A DNA stretch of 64,000 bases from Melastoma dodecandrum (GCA_029817715.1 JARUPY010000190.1:4154001-4218000), one strand, 5' to 3'; positions 31,331-44,321 are shown, counted from the stretch's first letter. Numbers and translations are program-made. Notes: generated from the letters alone by a model not told the origin.

Positions 31331-34300
31331 GTGACGATGTGGTGATCTTTCTCTTTGGGATGTGTGCCTCCTGGGTGAACTCTTTCTTCGCGGAGAGCTT
31401 CTACCCCTATCAGGCGATACTCAATGATTCGAAACTTCACGTGCCATGATCTATTCGGCTATCTTCCCAGTGAAGCAATAGCAGCCCTGAAAAGTCAAAC
31501 CAAGACATGGTGACTCACTAGTACCACAAGTCTAACGATAGTCGAAAGCTATTGCGGCTCGACAGTAACATTTGCAGCTTGCCCTTAGAGAACACCAAAG
31601 AGACGAATCCCAATCACTGATAAAGCAGCAACAGACATTTAAAAGGGCCAACCAATGCACATCCTAATCGACAATGTCCAGGTGCCGACAGGAAAAGGCA
31701 GCACCCACCCACCAGCTACGCATCAAGAAAGACAACACAAAAACATGGCGGCAATGAAAAAATCACCAAATTTACTTACATAAACTAAAAACAGACACAA
31801 GATCACCGAAATACACAAATTAACCCAACAAATTCTTCCCCAAATGCCCAAAACACAAAAAGGGAGACGCACTCCGCACCTCGACCGCACAACCAAGAAC
31901 ACAACTACCACTCCCTACCCACATCGAAAGCATTCAAAACACGCCCACGCAAAGAGAAAAAAACATCACATATTTCCTCCCCCACCCCTCCGCGAGTACC
32001 CCAGTAACGCACCGCAACAAAACCCTAACGAATGAATCCCGGAAACACAAAACAACAGGAAGGGGAAATCGGTTGGACTCAGAACTTCGAGCTCGCGGGG
32101 ATTCCCGTCGGATTCCGTTCGTCGAAGGTTGTCGGCAGCGGGAGAAGCAATCTGCGTCTGCTCTGAGATTGGATACAGGGTGGGGGCTCAAATTTACATT
32201 TCAGTGTTCATTTTTGTGAGGGGGGGGGGGGAGGGGGGGGGGAGATTATCATTTGATTACGGGGGCCTCCAAAAATGTCGGGTAGATGAATGGGCCTTAA
32301 GTTCACGGCCCATTGGGCCAAATAATAGTAAGTTGGGCTTCCGACAGTTCATGTGTACTGGAAAAGGAAAAAAGAAAACGAGATGATGGATGACTTTTTC
32401 TAGATATTTTTTTTTTTGTTTGGAGAAGACGTGCACGCAAGAAAACGACCACTGTTTTCCGTCCTCTCCTTAGACGATGACGATGATATGATCGATGATA
32501 ATAATAATAAGGACAAATTAAAATAAAGGAAAAGAAAACACGTTTTTATTAATTTAGCACCTTTTCCTTAATTAAAATAATTAATTGTTTGATGGACAAG
32601 CAAGGAGACCGGGTATTGGGGTCAAGTCATGTGATGAGTATCAAGTTGTTGTTTCATTCCGATCCTAAAAGTTAAAAAAGGAAGTTTTGAGATGGTGGTG
32701 TGATGAGAGGGAGGGGGAGATGGGATCGCTTCTGCTTGCCGCAACCGAGGATGATGTTTGATTTCCGAAGAATAATTCTACAAAGGAAAAAAACAAAAAA
32801 GAAAGAGAATTATTAATAATTTCTTTTCTTTTTTAGGGTGAGGATTATCCTCCAACCCCAACCATAACCCACCCACGTGGAATAATATATTTAATTTTGT
32901 GTTTTTTAATATCGATTATTTTTTTTTAAAGATGATGGCCTCGTGTTTTTAATGCTATTTAACGAATTTTAAAAATTATTAGAATATTTCGTAAAATATT
33001 TTTTCATCTTATGTTATCTTGTAAGAAGACTTGTCTTGATATTTTATTAAACTACGAAACAACTTGATTAATTAAACCCTTTATAACTAACTCAACCATG
33101 CATCAACTATCTAATTTTCTTTATATAGGTTTAAAAATATATTCGAAATTTTTTTTAAAAGAATTGTAAAAAATAGAGAACATCCCCACCATGTATGTGA
33201 TGATGACAAGAATACCCGGAAACACAGGCACGTGGGAGGGGATTTTGTAAGAAATCATTAATCAATTGGGGGAATCTTGCGGAGATCGTGGATTTTGTTT
33301 TTGTTTGGACAAATCAAATGAGTTTCGAGCTTTCCCTTAATTTTAGAAACTACATAGAAGATATGGAAATGAGGAATAATTTAATGCTTGGCCGTATGTC
33401 ATTGAACCGTTCAAATTATTTGTATGCCGTTTAACTTGATTGGATTTCTGAACAAAATATTGATGTTTCTGCGTTTGCGGGACTTAATCCGTGTGTTATT
33501 ACGATGTAAACTTCCAAGAAAACCTCTTATGATAAAATAGAATAGAACGCGGTTACATGCGTGAAGCCAACAATGGCACTGCCACTCCCTCCCTTTTACA
33601 TGCACTCGGGTCGCACAAAGTCCTCGTAAGACAAAAATACCGTGTCCCAACAGAGGCATATGCTGCCCCTAGGCTGGGGTCCAATGTGGGCCGATATCGC
33701 GTTATGGAACAAACGGCCGCGATCGAATCCCGACCGTCCAACGCCCGCCGCGGCCTCGAGGAGAGCGGGAGGGAGGGGGGCTGTGTGCTACCCGCGAACA
33801 CCGTCAGGACATGTAATGTGTTCAAGGGGAAGGAAAACGACCGCTGTCTTATGATTAGGACAACATGCCCAAGAGGAGAGAACGTTCCCGAATGTTGTCG
33901 CGTCACTTGTATGTTATGTTCACGGGATTTCGACGCTTGACCAAACCCTCCCTCGCTATAGCTTTTTAATACAAAGCAAAAGCAGCTGTCAAGAGGCCGC
34001 CTTTATGCACGAAAATATAATATTATTGGATTTTGGCTATATGTTATGATTATGGAATGCCCATCAACACTCAACATCATCCATCCGGTTCAATTTAAAG
34101 CCTCGGTAGATGTAAATGTAATAATATATCTTGTGGGTTTTTGAACTTTGGATATATAATCGCATTGAAGGGAAAGCGATAAGACAGCCAAACCAAATCC
34201 TTAATTAGCAAAACATTATGGCTGGCCACAGACTGACCCTCATTGATTGAGAGGAAGATGATGATGATGATGAAGAAGAGGAAGAGGAATAGCCAAAAAG

Positions 34301-35759
34301 AGAGAGATACACATGGACTACATCTCATTATAGTGAGAAATTATTGAATACACGATGCATACACATCAACTACCCTTTCTTTACGATAAATAAATAAATA
34401 AATAAATATTTTGAATCAATGAAAAAAAATATGGTTATCATATTATAAGAACACTCGTTTTCCCATGATGAAATCTTTTTTAGATATTTAAATTTTACAA
34501 AATATTTCAATGAAAAGAATTATGATAAATACTATATAGACAAATAACTCATGAGTGGATCGACTTTACAAAATATTCATAAAAGATACATATATAAGTT
34601 TTAAAATTAGGAAAGTGATGTACATATCCATGGGTTTACCTAATAATTTCTCCTCATAAATAAACATCAAGTAATTAAGGATTATTCAGTGCATCCATTA
34701 AATTATAGTGCTCCCGAACTTACTCATTCATAAGGCTACGTTTTTAGTCATTAGTTCAAAACCCCATAAACTAAACTAACCCGCCCAAATCGGGGTTCTT
34801 TTGCGTAGATGCCAAGAGCCTAACAGTTTTTAGATTAAACGGTAAATTTTTACGGAGCATCGGTCCTTGATTTAAATATCCACGCAAGCAAAAATCTCCA
34901 ATAGTCTTGAATCAACTACGTAATACAAATCAAGCATCACCGATTAACTTAATCTTTTAGGTCAAATTGTAACGTCGACGTCCGATACTACGTATGCACC
35001 TAAGCTTCGGTAAAGGAAACGTTGAAAAGATCTCGTGCGCCGAACAATAAAAAAAAAAAGTAAAGGGAGAGGAAAGAAGCTTCCATCGCTTCCTTCCAAC
35101 ACGACACCATTCATTACATCCTAATTCACGTTTCTTTGTTTTATTACCAAAACCATACACAACCTCGAGGGGGCAGTCGTGCGTGTTTCATTTCCTGCCA
35201 CGAATCTCTCCCACCCAAAACAAAAAACAAAAACCATGTTTCGGACGTGAGTCGATTCCCATTAGTACATAATAAGAAAACATTCGATTGATTCATTTTA
35301 ATTTTTCATTACATGTTTCCCGAAGAAAAAGAGACGCGCTTTCGCCTTGGATTCCCCCTCCTCCCCACCACCACATACCGAAAAAGGCCCAGATAATTAT
35401 TGTGGGGCTAGCTGTAATAATGGTGGGTTGGTTGTTTTTTGAATGGAATGCAAACAAACCTCATCGGATATACAAAAATGTGTTCCCATTGTCGTCAACT
35501 TTCGGCAAAATCTATCTAAAAAACGACGACTCCGCCAAAAGCCAATATTCACAAGTCGAGAGAGACATTCACATGTTGGGTGTGAATCGTGTGTGTGTAA
35601 GCCAGCCCTTAAACCCCCGTCCACACACACACAGAGATAGACAGAGACAGACAGACGGGGACAGCAGGTAAGCGGTCAAATTACCGCGTGGTGTCAGAGA
35701 AAATGAAAAATATGTCCCCAGACTCGTTGTTTTCCCTCGTCGGTCGCCCCTGAGTTAAA

Positions 35760-36325
35760 TGAGAAAAAATTTCGATATTCTGATTTGAATTTCGAAATTT
35801 TAAAATTTTGAGATTTTGAAATTAATATTTCAGTATTTAAAATTAAAAGTGAAAGTAAGAATTTATTAAAAAGGTAATTAGGATTAAGATAAGGAATTAA
35901 AAAAATTCGGTATTTATCGATTTTTTTTTATCGACAGAAAATAACCTGTGAGTGAAATGTACATGAAGAAAATAACATGTGATTTTTGTTTATCCAAGTA
36001 TTGAATATGAATCTTTGCATAATATCGTAGAGTTGAAGTGTCAAAACCAACTATTTCGGATGAAGTATTGATGGAAGCAGATACACTCTATTTTTGTGGA
36101 CTTAATGTCGTCTTATAGTGTCAAAACCAACAAAGTTTGCTCAAAGCCTATGTTAATAAAACCTCGATAAAAAAAAATCGATAATTTGGTATTTACCGAA
36201 ATGCCGAATTAAAATTCGGTAATCTACCGCACTACCGAATTTTAAATTCGAAATCGAAATTGAGATCTATTTTAAGGTATTTAAAATTCGATATTTCGGT
36301 ACTGAAATACCGAATGCCCTCTCAT
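35760..36325. repeat. Palindromic MITE-like element rich in CGGTA/TACCG
   Basis: Left end ATGAGAAAAAATTTCGATATTC and right end, inverted, ATGAGAGGGCATTCGGTATT are related, and both flanks are packed with ATTCGGTA / TACCGAAT variants (35750-35940, 36170-36310). The centre has a repeated GTGTCAAAACCAAC (near 36040 and 36118). No frame. A hAT-like or other non-autonomous DNA element is likely; ends are approximate. Confidence 0.4.
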
Positions 36326-36469
36326 CCCCCGGTCATTTCTTCTTCTTTCTTCTTTTGTTTCTTCATCGGTGGCTTGTGATATAATAATTCTAAGCCACGT
36401 CGGCTAGCATTAGAGTTAACGACGGAGTTGGATCCGTAAGACAGAGCATTTTTTACTCATTAAATTTAG

Positions 36470-36542
36470 TTTGCTCAATTAAAATTTAAAAATTTTGTTT
36501 TCTAAAGTATTTTGCTCAATTAAAATTTAAAAATTTTGTTTT
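36470..36542. repeat. Two direct 32-bp repeats, period 41 bp
   Basis: The 32-base sequence beginning TTTGCTCAATTAAAATTTAA is present at 36470-36501 and again at 36511-36542 with a 9-base spacer. The copies appear identical. Confidence 0.75.
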
Positions 36543-37313
36543 AGGATAAAGAATTCCCTATCGAATGAGATAGGGATGGAGAGAGCGGGTCGCCTGTCGA
36601 CAAGGTCTCAAAATAATCCCACGCGAAATAATCACGACTTTTAAATGCAGTTAAACACAAGCTTCGAACAATATTCTCGCATAGAAAATCACTGATCGGC
36701 GCACTCCTCAAGCCCATCATATAAGACCAACAAGGTCTATTCTAAAATCAATTGACAATAGAAAAATTATGCTAGTTTGATAGGTATTTTCTTTTTTAAC
36801 GTGGGACTTAGAATTTTAGATTTGTAAACATTTTCAACACCTTATATGCATAATCTTGCGTAAATTGAGCGCACACGCCGAAGGAAAAAAAAAAGGAGGT
36901 GGAAAATCCAACTAACGGTCCGCACAAGGAAACAAAAGGCGCCCTATCCTTTCAAGTACACCGATCGACTGGTGCCGGTCCAATTCATCCATCATCATCG
37001 TAGCTTCCTTTTTTTTAATCAAAATCCCAGACAGTAGTTACATTCACACCCTTGACATAATGCTCTGTCCCCCCTCCTCCATTCTTTTCCTTCTGACAAC
37101 CTCGGTGAAAAGAAAAGAGATAGAGGGGGGGAAATGGTAAGAGTTTGGGGGACCAAGGCCAGCTTGTTGAGCAAGTTCGATTGGAAAAACATAGTACCCA
37201 AAAACATGTCCCCTTTTTAATACCTCCCCCACTTCAAAGAAAAGCCCTTACTTATATATTATCACTACACGGAAAAGGGGAGGAGATCTAAGAGATAGAG
37301 ACCGCCTTTTTAC

Positions 37314-38857
37314 ATGGATGAACATCATCATCATCATCCTCTTCAACAGCAGCAGCAGCAGCAGCAAAGTTCGATGGCAACCTCGATCTTCCCCGATGAG
37401 ATCACCAGCTTCTTCAATCACCATCATGTTGGGGGTTTTAATGGTGGTTACTCTGCTAGCTTTGAGTTCCCTTCTGGGTTCATGGATCTGTTGGGTTGCG
37501 AAGGCGGCGATGGCGGCGCGACTTTCCAGGATTTTTACTACGGTCTGCCCCCACCGTCCCTGTCCGATCTGATTCATCCGTCGTCGTCGCCGATCCGGCT
37601 GCCACGCATCGAAGGGGAGGAGAATCGGATGGAGAAGGAGCTGCCCCGGACTCGAGTTGGGGAGGAGGCGGCGGGCGATTGCGTGCCCGCGACGCCGAAT
37701 TCCTCGACGATCTCTAGTTCGTCCAACGAGGGGGTTCGCGAGGAGGGTAACGTAGGGGAAGGGAAGGGTGACGGCGTTGAGGTTGCGGAGGAGGAGGAGG
37801 AGGAGGAGGAGGAGGATGAGAAGGACAAGTCGAAGAAGAAACTGTGAGTCGCAGATAGCAGCTGTAATTGCTATCGAAGATGTTACGTTAGTTTTGTTGT
37901 ACTTGAAGAGTGGGAAAGTGATTTAGTAAAGCTTAACGTGGCACTGTTTGTTTGGATAGTTTGACGCCGAAGAAGCAGAACCAGAAGCGGCAGAGGGAGC
38001 CGAGGTACGCGTTCATGACGAAGAGCGAGGTCGATCACCTGGATGACGGCTTCCGGTGGAGGAAGTACGGGCAGAAGGCTGTCAAGAATAACCCTTATCC
38101 TAGGTAAGACATTTCCTAGCTACACATCATTCTTCTTGATAACCTTGGTCTGATCTCCCCCCATAAAGCATTACACATCATTCCCTAATGAAGGGTTTCC
38201 AGTGCAAACCCAATCGATGCATAACATTGTAGTGTACGCATTACTCGTGATTGAGTCGAGCCAATTTGGAAAGGATTCTTCTATCTCTAAACGATCAAGA
38301 TACGTTTTTGTGAATAATCTTGTTAACTCGCGGCGAGCCGATGATGTTGGCATTGCTTTTAATTGTTTAGGAGCTATTACCGTTGCACCAGCGCCGGATG
38401 TGGCGTGAAGAAGAGGGTGGAAAGATCGAGCGACGATCCGTCCATCGTCGTCACGACCTACGAGGGCCAACACACGCATTCAAGTCCCATAACACCTCGG
38501 GGGAGCCTGGGGATGATGCTGCCGCCACCACCATCCCAACCAGAATCTCTCGTGGTCGGCTACAACAACGGGGGCTTCTCATCGGTCAAATTCCAGCCCG
38601 TCTTCCCGCCGGCCCCTCAGAAACAACGCCAAGGAATTCAACCCTACTTACATAGATCCAGCACCGACTCGTCCCTCCATAATTCACATCAAGGCAACAA
38701 AACCTGTTGGCCGGAGGAGGCTGTTTTCACACCAGCCTCGCCATCTCCCGCTGCGGAGAAGGACGACAACGGTGGCGGCGGGATTCTTCTCGGCTTGTTG
38801 GGGAATCCTCCGCGTCTGGGATGCGAGGTAAAAGGGGAGAGTGACTTAAGGGACTAG
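37314..38857 (+). CDS. WRKY transcription factor, group IIc (WRKY48/57-like), 3 exons
   Basis: Exons 37314-37843, 37960-38103, 38371-38857; phases close, 386 residues. The N-terminus has His and Gln homopolymers, then [13 protein letters not shown] activation-region sequence and a long acidic run (~residues 160-172). The single WRKY domain starts near residue 190: [20 protein letters not shown] with GQK at ~209, [25 protein letters not shown], and EGQHTHSSP closing a C-X4-C...H-X1-H zinc finger. The intron after PYPR is the conserved R-type intron in WRKY genes. Group IIc proteins bind W-boxes (TTGACC/T) and act in defence and stress. The [17 protein letters not shown] block is closest in memory to WRKY48, so the subgroup is likely but not proven. 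Confidence 0.93.
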
Positions 38858-41199
38858 CTGACGGGGGTGAGGGAAGGGCTTTGGTCTCTCGTTTCTTTCA
38901 TTTATTTCTTTTCTCTAATCCTTATCTACTATACTGTTTATTACATATATTATGTTAAATTATATTACATTACAATACCTTTTGGTTTAGTGTGTTTATC
39001 TCATTGACCAACTCTAAATATGGAGCACTAATAATCTTTACTTAGTCATGCATCTTTTTGGCATAACCACACCAACTTTGGTTTTCTTTTAGGGTTTTCC
39101 TCTGTTTGAATATAGTTAATAAAAATATATGGGATTAGAGATTAGCACATTATCACCCCCCAAAACCATGAAATTAGGTTTTAATTAATAAGTCAAAAGT
39201 CCATCTCGATTGAACAAAGACTTGTTATTTATTTATATTTTTTGGATAGGGAGAAATGAGAAATAGTCGTTTGCATATGAACGGAATAAGTTGACTTATG
39301 TTGTTTTCCCACCACCATTAGGGATTCCAAAGGGTCCTCTCTCTCGAAAACTACGTCTCAGGAATTATACGGAAAAAAATGAAAAGGATATGCGATGCAA
39401 AAGTAGTTGTAAGGATACTCACGATTGACGAGTTTTGTTTCTAGACGAAGTTATTAGTAAAAAAAATATCTTGCCAAATATGATTAGAAGTTTTAAAATT
39501 TATTGATCGATGACCTAAATCGATATTTGAAACATCGATTTTGTCTAAAAGTTTTGAAAAATTCATATTTAAATAGAATTTTAACTTTTCAGAGGGAAGT
39601 CAGCGTTTCAAACACCAATTTCTCCATTTTAATGATCGAAATCGGTGACCAATTTAGAGACATTAATTAAAAAATTTTAAAACTAACGACCCTATTTCGT
39701 AAAATAGTTTGCGTAATAACGGAACATCCCTCCCTGAGCTACTCACTAGGCCCAATACTTGATGAGCTTGAATTACCTGTTGTCTTGGTAGGCCATAAGA
39801 AAGTTTACCGAGTATCCGTCGGGTAAGCATTTTAACAAAGAAAATTATTAATAGTTAAAGGGTGACGTAAAGCTAATTATGCTACGGACACCATTTACTA
39901 TGCATACACAATTTTTTCGCATTTTCGACTACAACTTATTTTACCCCTCTCGAGTCATTTCACAAAATAGGATTAGAATTAAGCTCAAGAGAGTCTTCTT
40001 CTCTCGCTCATTCTGTCAAGCCCGTTTAGCGCCAATGTGATTTTTACCAAAAAAAAAAAGACTATACATGAAGGATCTTTTAAGTTTTCAAGATTTTATA
40101 AACTAAGTATGAGGAATAGGAAAATGGTAAATTTTAGTAGAAAATATAAAATGATGGAACATTTTCGTAACGCTAACGTGGAGAAATATTTAAGGTTTTA
40201 AATTTAAATTATATAATTTTAGGATTTGTTTTTTTTTTTACAGTAAATGAAACTTTATGTGAAAGTTTCACTATTATCTAAATAATTTCGTGGCACTTGT
40301 AAAAAAAATAACATAAAATTATGAGGTGCTTTCTAAAATTTGTTAGTATTGGAGCTTAATATAGTTGGGCTTATACATAAAATATCGCAAGGCCCGATTG
40401 TTAACCCATTAAAGGTATCATGGGCCAAGGCCCATCGTCCTCTCTTGTTTATTAATGATAAGTCCGGAATTGGAAAACACTTTCTCACTTCTTACCGATA
40501 GAGATGATCCACAACGGATGTAGTTAGTTGTTTTCTTCGTCTCGGGGGCAACTGAAGGATCATGGATTGCCGAGGTTATCGACATGGAGAAGGTCATAGA
40601 AGAATTCAGGACGATGGTAAAGCCAGGTGGTGGTAGCGGAGGAGATCCAGACAAAGTTCAAGGCTCGGATGAGACCCTTAGGAAAGCGGCCGACTTCGCT
40701 CCGACCATCATCAAAGTGTGGTAAGGGAGTCGTTGGACTACTTGTCTGTTGAGAGCGGTACAAGCCCGTGTTTTCTTACACGGATGATTTTTATCCATGC
40801 TCAGGGCCCATCATTATCGGGAGCAGTTTCTAGGTTTTCTTTTAAGAAAATACATGAAATAAAAGCGTAGCTACGGAACCGCGAAGAAAAGAGGACGCGC
40901 TAAATCTCGCAAAACCTTGTTCTAACATGCACGACGTTTAAGATATCGGTGTTGCCATCAATTACACCATTGAATATTATTGATATTTTTGAAGGAATTG
41001 TTCATGACTAGAAGATCTTTAATTTGTAGAGCGGATCTTACAAACGGAGGACTGCAACATGTGATTTCAACCTTCGATATAAACGACCATATTCAATGCT
41101 TTCTCTTCCAATATCTGCTATGATTTGCTATGCTAAGTGAATACTAGTCTTAATTTTAAAGACGAGTTGGAGGTTTAGTAGTATGCAACATACTTGGAT
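38858..41199. other. Intergenic, AT-rich
   Basis: WRKY 3' flank and AT-rich DNA with a possible long-armed MITE at ~39449-39723. The segment 40440-40760 is less AT-rich and partly open on the minus strand but unrecognised. Confidence 0.45.
39449..39723. repeat. Possible MITE related in layout to 14937 and 26871
   Basis: The left segment (GTTATTAGTAAAAAAAATAT ... GTTTTAAAATTTATT) and the inverse of the right segment (GTTATTACGCAAACTATTTT ... GTTTTAAAATTTTTTAA) align imperfectly over ~55 bases. The centre again contains CGATTT/ATCGAT pieces. No frame. Weak evidence. Confidence 0.3.
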
Positions 41200-41770
41200 T
41201 ATGCATAAATATGTTAAAACAACTTTTCTTCATGGTAACTTTCACGAAGGAATTTACATAGAACAACATGAATGTTTTATAACAAATTGAAAGGAAGAGT
41301 TAGCATACAAGCCCGATAAAAACCCTTACTCTTCTAGGAAGAAGAAATCAAATCGTCGATCACAGAACGGAATCAGTTGTTAACAACTAATACAAATTAT
41401 TATGTATATCAAAAGTTTGGTGATGATGGCATTCATCATTCTTTTGTTATATGTGGACGATATGTCGATTGTTGGTAAGATGTCATGTGTTGATCGATTG
41501 AAGAACAACTGTGAAAATATTTTTCATGGCAAATTCTTGATATGAGAATTATTAGAAGAATAGAAGAAAGAAAGATTTTATTATTGAGGAGAAATATGTT
41601 TATAAATTGATGGAAATGTTCAATATTAAAAATGATAAAGTAGTAAGCTCTCATTTTCCTTCTGGAGTTAAATTGAGCCACGATCAATGTCCTTCTACCC
41701 GCGACAGCGAGAATATATGATGACGATGCCTTACAATTAATAGTTTGATATATGGTGTTCAAGCTCGATA
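41200..41770 (+). mobile_element. Decayed Ty1/Copia reverse transcriptase remnant
   Basis: Plus-strand pieces recognisable despite stops and frameshifts: VKTTFLHGNFHEGIYIEQ near 41212, the catalytic FIILLLYVDDMSIVGK near 41430-41480, then EEKYVYKLMEMFNIKN and GVKLSHDQCPSTRDSENI near 41590-41720. These correspond in order to the Copia RT palm and the connection to RNase H. Most of the RT between the first two blocks is shortened. Not functional. Confidence 0.8.
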
Positions 41771-41866
41771 CAGCGCATGTCGTTAGCGTGGTTAGTCAAC
41801 AAACCGCAGGCCTCAAGTTCATTACAAATGTATAGCGTCGCTGCAGTTCGATTTTCTCCCTCGAAG

Positions 41867-42350
41867 ATGGAGGGTGGAGTCTCTACCATGAGCATCTCTC
41901 TTTTCCTATGCTTTTCTCGACTTGTTGCAGGTTCAGTCTTTGAAGCGGCCAACCTCGCTGAGACCACATGCAGTAAGAAGGGCTACCACGACCTCTGCAT
42001 ATCGACTCTGTCCTCTGCCCCTAGGAGTTCCAGTGCAGATGTCAAGGGACTGGTGGAGACAGCACTCGAGGAGGCTCGTACGAAGTCGAACGAGACCCTC
42101 GACTACTTCATCAAACTGCTGCCCTAGGAAGGCAATCCGGCACTATGGGGGAAACGTCAAACGCATCATCCCTGAAGCTGTGACTGGCCTCGCGAACAAT
42201 CAGTTTGCTAGTGCCAAAGAGAGTGCCACGACGGCGGCAACCAACGCACAATGGTGTGAAGACCAGTTCACGGGATCATCCCCAGCGATGAGCCAGAACA
42301 AGTCTGTGCTGCGGTTTTGGCTGCAGGCAATCCTTGGAACGCTGGGATAA
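41867..42350 (+). pseudogene. PMEI-like pseudogene with mid-gene frameshift
   Basis: From the ATG at 41867 one frame gives a short leader and the PMEI start (ETTCSKKGYHDLCISTL, SSADVKGLVETALEEARTKS, NETLDYFIKLL) and stops at 42125-42127. The second half of the domain (YGGNVKRIIPEAVTGLANNQ, ASAKESATTAATNAQWCEDQ) continues in a different frame from about 42120 to 42350, and the C-terminal motif after NKSV is garbled. One indel therefore splits the gene. It differs clearly in sequence from the intact PMEI at 1825-2541, so it is a separate family member rather than a recent copy of it. It follows directly on the Copia remnant. Confidence 0.8.
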
Positions 42351-42592
42351 TAACTCCTGCTTAGTCCTCTCCTGTATCAATCTGATGGACGTGCGACCAA
42401 TGTATTCATCCCATCCATGTAACTGACGGCCGATTGTCGATCCCATTTGCTAAAAGGGCTACTTGTTTTGTCCCTTAAGTTCGACCCTTTACTTAGAAGC
42501 ATTTTTCCTGTGAAAATCTTCCTACTCATTTTCTCTTCAATATTTTGATCCTAATCTTAAAAGAATTTTCGTTTATTTTCTTTTCCAAAATC

Positions 42593-43225
42593 ATGGGATT
42601 ATTACCGGTTGTTTCTACCCCTCCCAGGGATCCGATCAAGCATGGGAAAGGCGGCAGCATGTTCACCGTAACCAACTCGTATGGTGCATTTCCCGTCCGA
42701 GCCGTGTACGAGAGGCTTCCGAGGTGGTGCACCCAGCGTCAGAGAAGGAGCTCGCCGAAGTCATTGAGGAGGGTGCAAAATCCCAGAGGAAGATGAAAGT
42801 GGCAACACAATACTCCCACAGCAGACCGAAGCTTGTCTGTCCGGATGGCCGTGACGGCCTGCTTATATGCACGGACAAGCTGAACCGGTTGTGGAGGTCA
42901 ATTGAGCAGATGGCAGTCTTCAAGCACGGCACGCCCCCACATCAGGGAAAGAATGGGAATGTCGCTTTACTAGGGGCGATCAGGAAGTACGGGAGGTCAC
43001 ATGACTTCCTAAGGACCAGTATGATCCCCCAAGACTGTTCTCGAGCGAGTGGACGGATATGGTCCCAGGGATCAACAGGGATGAGGTGACGATCGAGGGA
43101 GGACGGGTGAGCGCTCGAGGGGCTGTGCATATGTTCGGAGGACGCCCATTGCGCGCCCTGGCAAACCTTACTACTGCCGTTCAGGGAAAGTTTACGGGGA
43201 TGCCAGAGTTTGTAGCAACATATTA
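42593..43225 (+). pseudogene. L-gulonolactone oxidase-like pseudogene with large internal deletion
   Basis: The N-terminal piece reads PPRDPIKHG, SMFTVTNSYGAFPVRAV; a frame change near 42710 leads to VVHPASEKELAEVIEEGA, KSQRKMKVATQYSHS, RPKLVCPDGRDGLLI. This is the FAD-binding region of plant GULLO enzymes, which oxidise L-gulono-1,4-lactone in ascorbate synthesis. The next recognisable piece, VFKHGTPPHQGKNGNVAL and AIRKYGRSHDFL, belongs to the extreme C-terminus, followed in other frames by FSSEWTDMVPGINRDEVTIE and EGLCICSEDAHCAP. The middle (most of the ~580-residue enzyme) is missing at about 42905, and there are at least three frame changes. No function is possible. Confidence 0.8.
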
Positions 43226-43535
43226 ATATACTTCGTTTTTAAGTTAACTAATGAAATTCACTTGTGTGAAACGCGACAATCGAGCGAGACAAGAAGACCC
43301 AAACGGATAACACGGCCCACGGACCCAATTGCACGAGGCCCATTTAGGTCACGCGACAATCACGTGACTTCGTCTTTCCCTTCTTTTTTGGATGCCAAGC
43401 AAAGGGCGGGGCAAAAACCACTCCCCCACATCCTAATTCCTGAATCCGGCTTCAGGCTTCCATTAACCTACCGATACACCCGCATGGGGGCACCGACCGG
43501 CGTGAAGGGACTAGACAAAATTAGGGTTTGTGGAG
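43226..43535. other. Promoter region of the RBM25-like gene
   Basis: About 310 bases between the GULLO relic and the first exon of the RBM25-like gene. A GGGTTT-type plant start-region motif (TTAGGGTTTGTGGAG) directly precedes the ATG at 43536. Confidence 0.5.
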
Positions 43536-43937
43536 ATGACGCTGACGGAGGAGGAGGCGAAGGAAGCGGGGGTTTCGAGCAAGGAAGTTGGAGGCCATGC
43601 GCAGGGGAAGCTCCCCGGTGGCGCCACGGCGCAGTCGGCCGGCTATGTGGAGGATGAGGCCGGTGGAAGAGACGACGAGGGCCGCAAGAATGAGGTTTGT
43701 ATTGTGATAGAAATCTTTCATAGTTTCAACTTAGCAACCTTTTACTTTTTTATTTTCTTTTGGCTAGTGACTTCAAGATTAACAAATAAGAAGAGTTGGT
43801 TGAATCAAAAACTCAAACTAAAGGAGGGTCATGAACACGGGAAAAGGAATGTAGCAATTGTAAGGAATAAGGGGGAAACACGCCGAGTTGCTTGGAATTC
43901 AGAAAATTCTGTCCCTATTGTTATAAACATACGACTC

Positions 43938-44292
43938 TGATGCGCGGGAACCAAACCTGGGACGCTCGCTACTACTGGAAGACTTTTTACATTTGTAATG
44001 GGTTAGATGATGGACTAAAGAATGGCCCATGGGATGCGTGGGCCAATACGGGTAAAAATAATAAAAAGGAGAACAGAACGGTGGGGGGAGGAACGTGCAT
44101 TCTGTTGGAGGGAATTAGTTGGAAGGAGGAGGGGTAGGGGTGACGCGCAGTCTGTTAGAAGAAAAGAATGGGAGGGGATAACCGGAGAGGAGGATGTTGA
44201 CGATGGTGTTTGTTGGCCGGGGCTGTCGGGGGTTGTGAGTGTTTTTTGCTTCAATACAAAAACGTGATCGTGTTCTGGAATACCACGCTTCA
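43938..44292 (+). repeat. 5' LTR of Gypsy element 1
   Basis: 355 bp, TG...CA ends, identical by eye to 48915-49269. The 5' region contains the presumed promoter; no strong TATA box is obvious. Confidence 0.95.
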
Positions 44293-44321
44293 AGGGTATC
44301 AGAGCTTCGATCTGCTCAGCA

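Larger units (their letters stand above)
31331..37313. other. 6-kb gene-poor region
   Basis: No gene recognised. The left edge is DDL 5' UTR and promoter (to ~32.2 kb), with G runs at 32220-32241. The rest is AT-rich. A GC-rich island at 33540-33940 is open on both strands (up to 127 codons) without family resemblance. A (GAT)n/(GAA)n run is at 34256-34290. A MITE-like palindromic element spans 35760-36325 and a 41-bp-period duplication lies at 36470-36542. The final 100 bases are the WRKY promoter with a TATA-like CTTATATATTATC near 37250. Confidence 0.5.

Noticed and set aside
33557..33940. 127-codon frame
   Set aside because: Open on both strands in a GC-rich island; no recognisable motif, so listed only as an observation.
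43892..44137. 81-codon frame duplicated at 48893-49114
   Set aside because: Both are LTR sequence of the Gypsy element, which explains the duplication.
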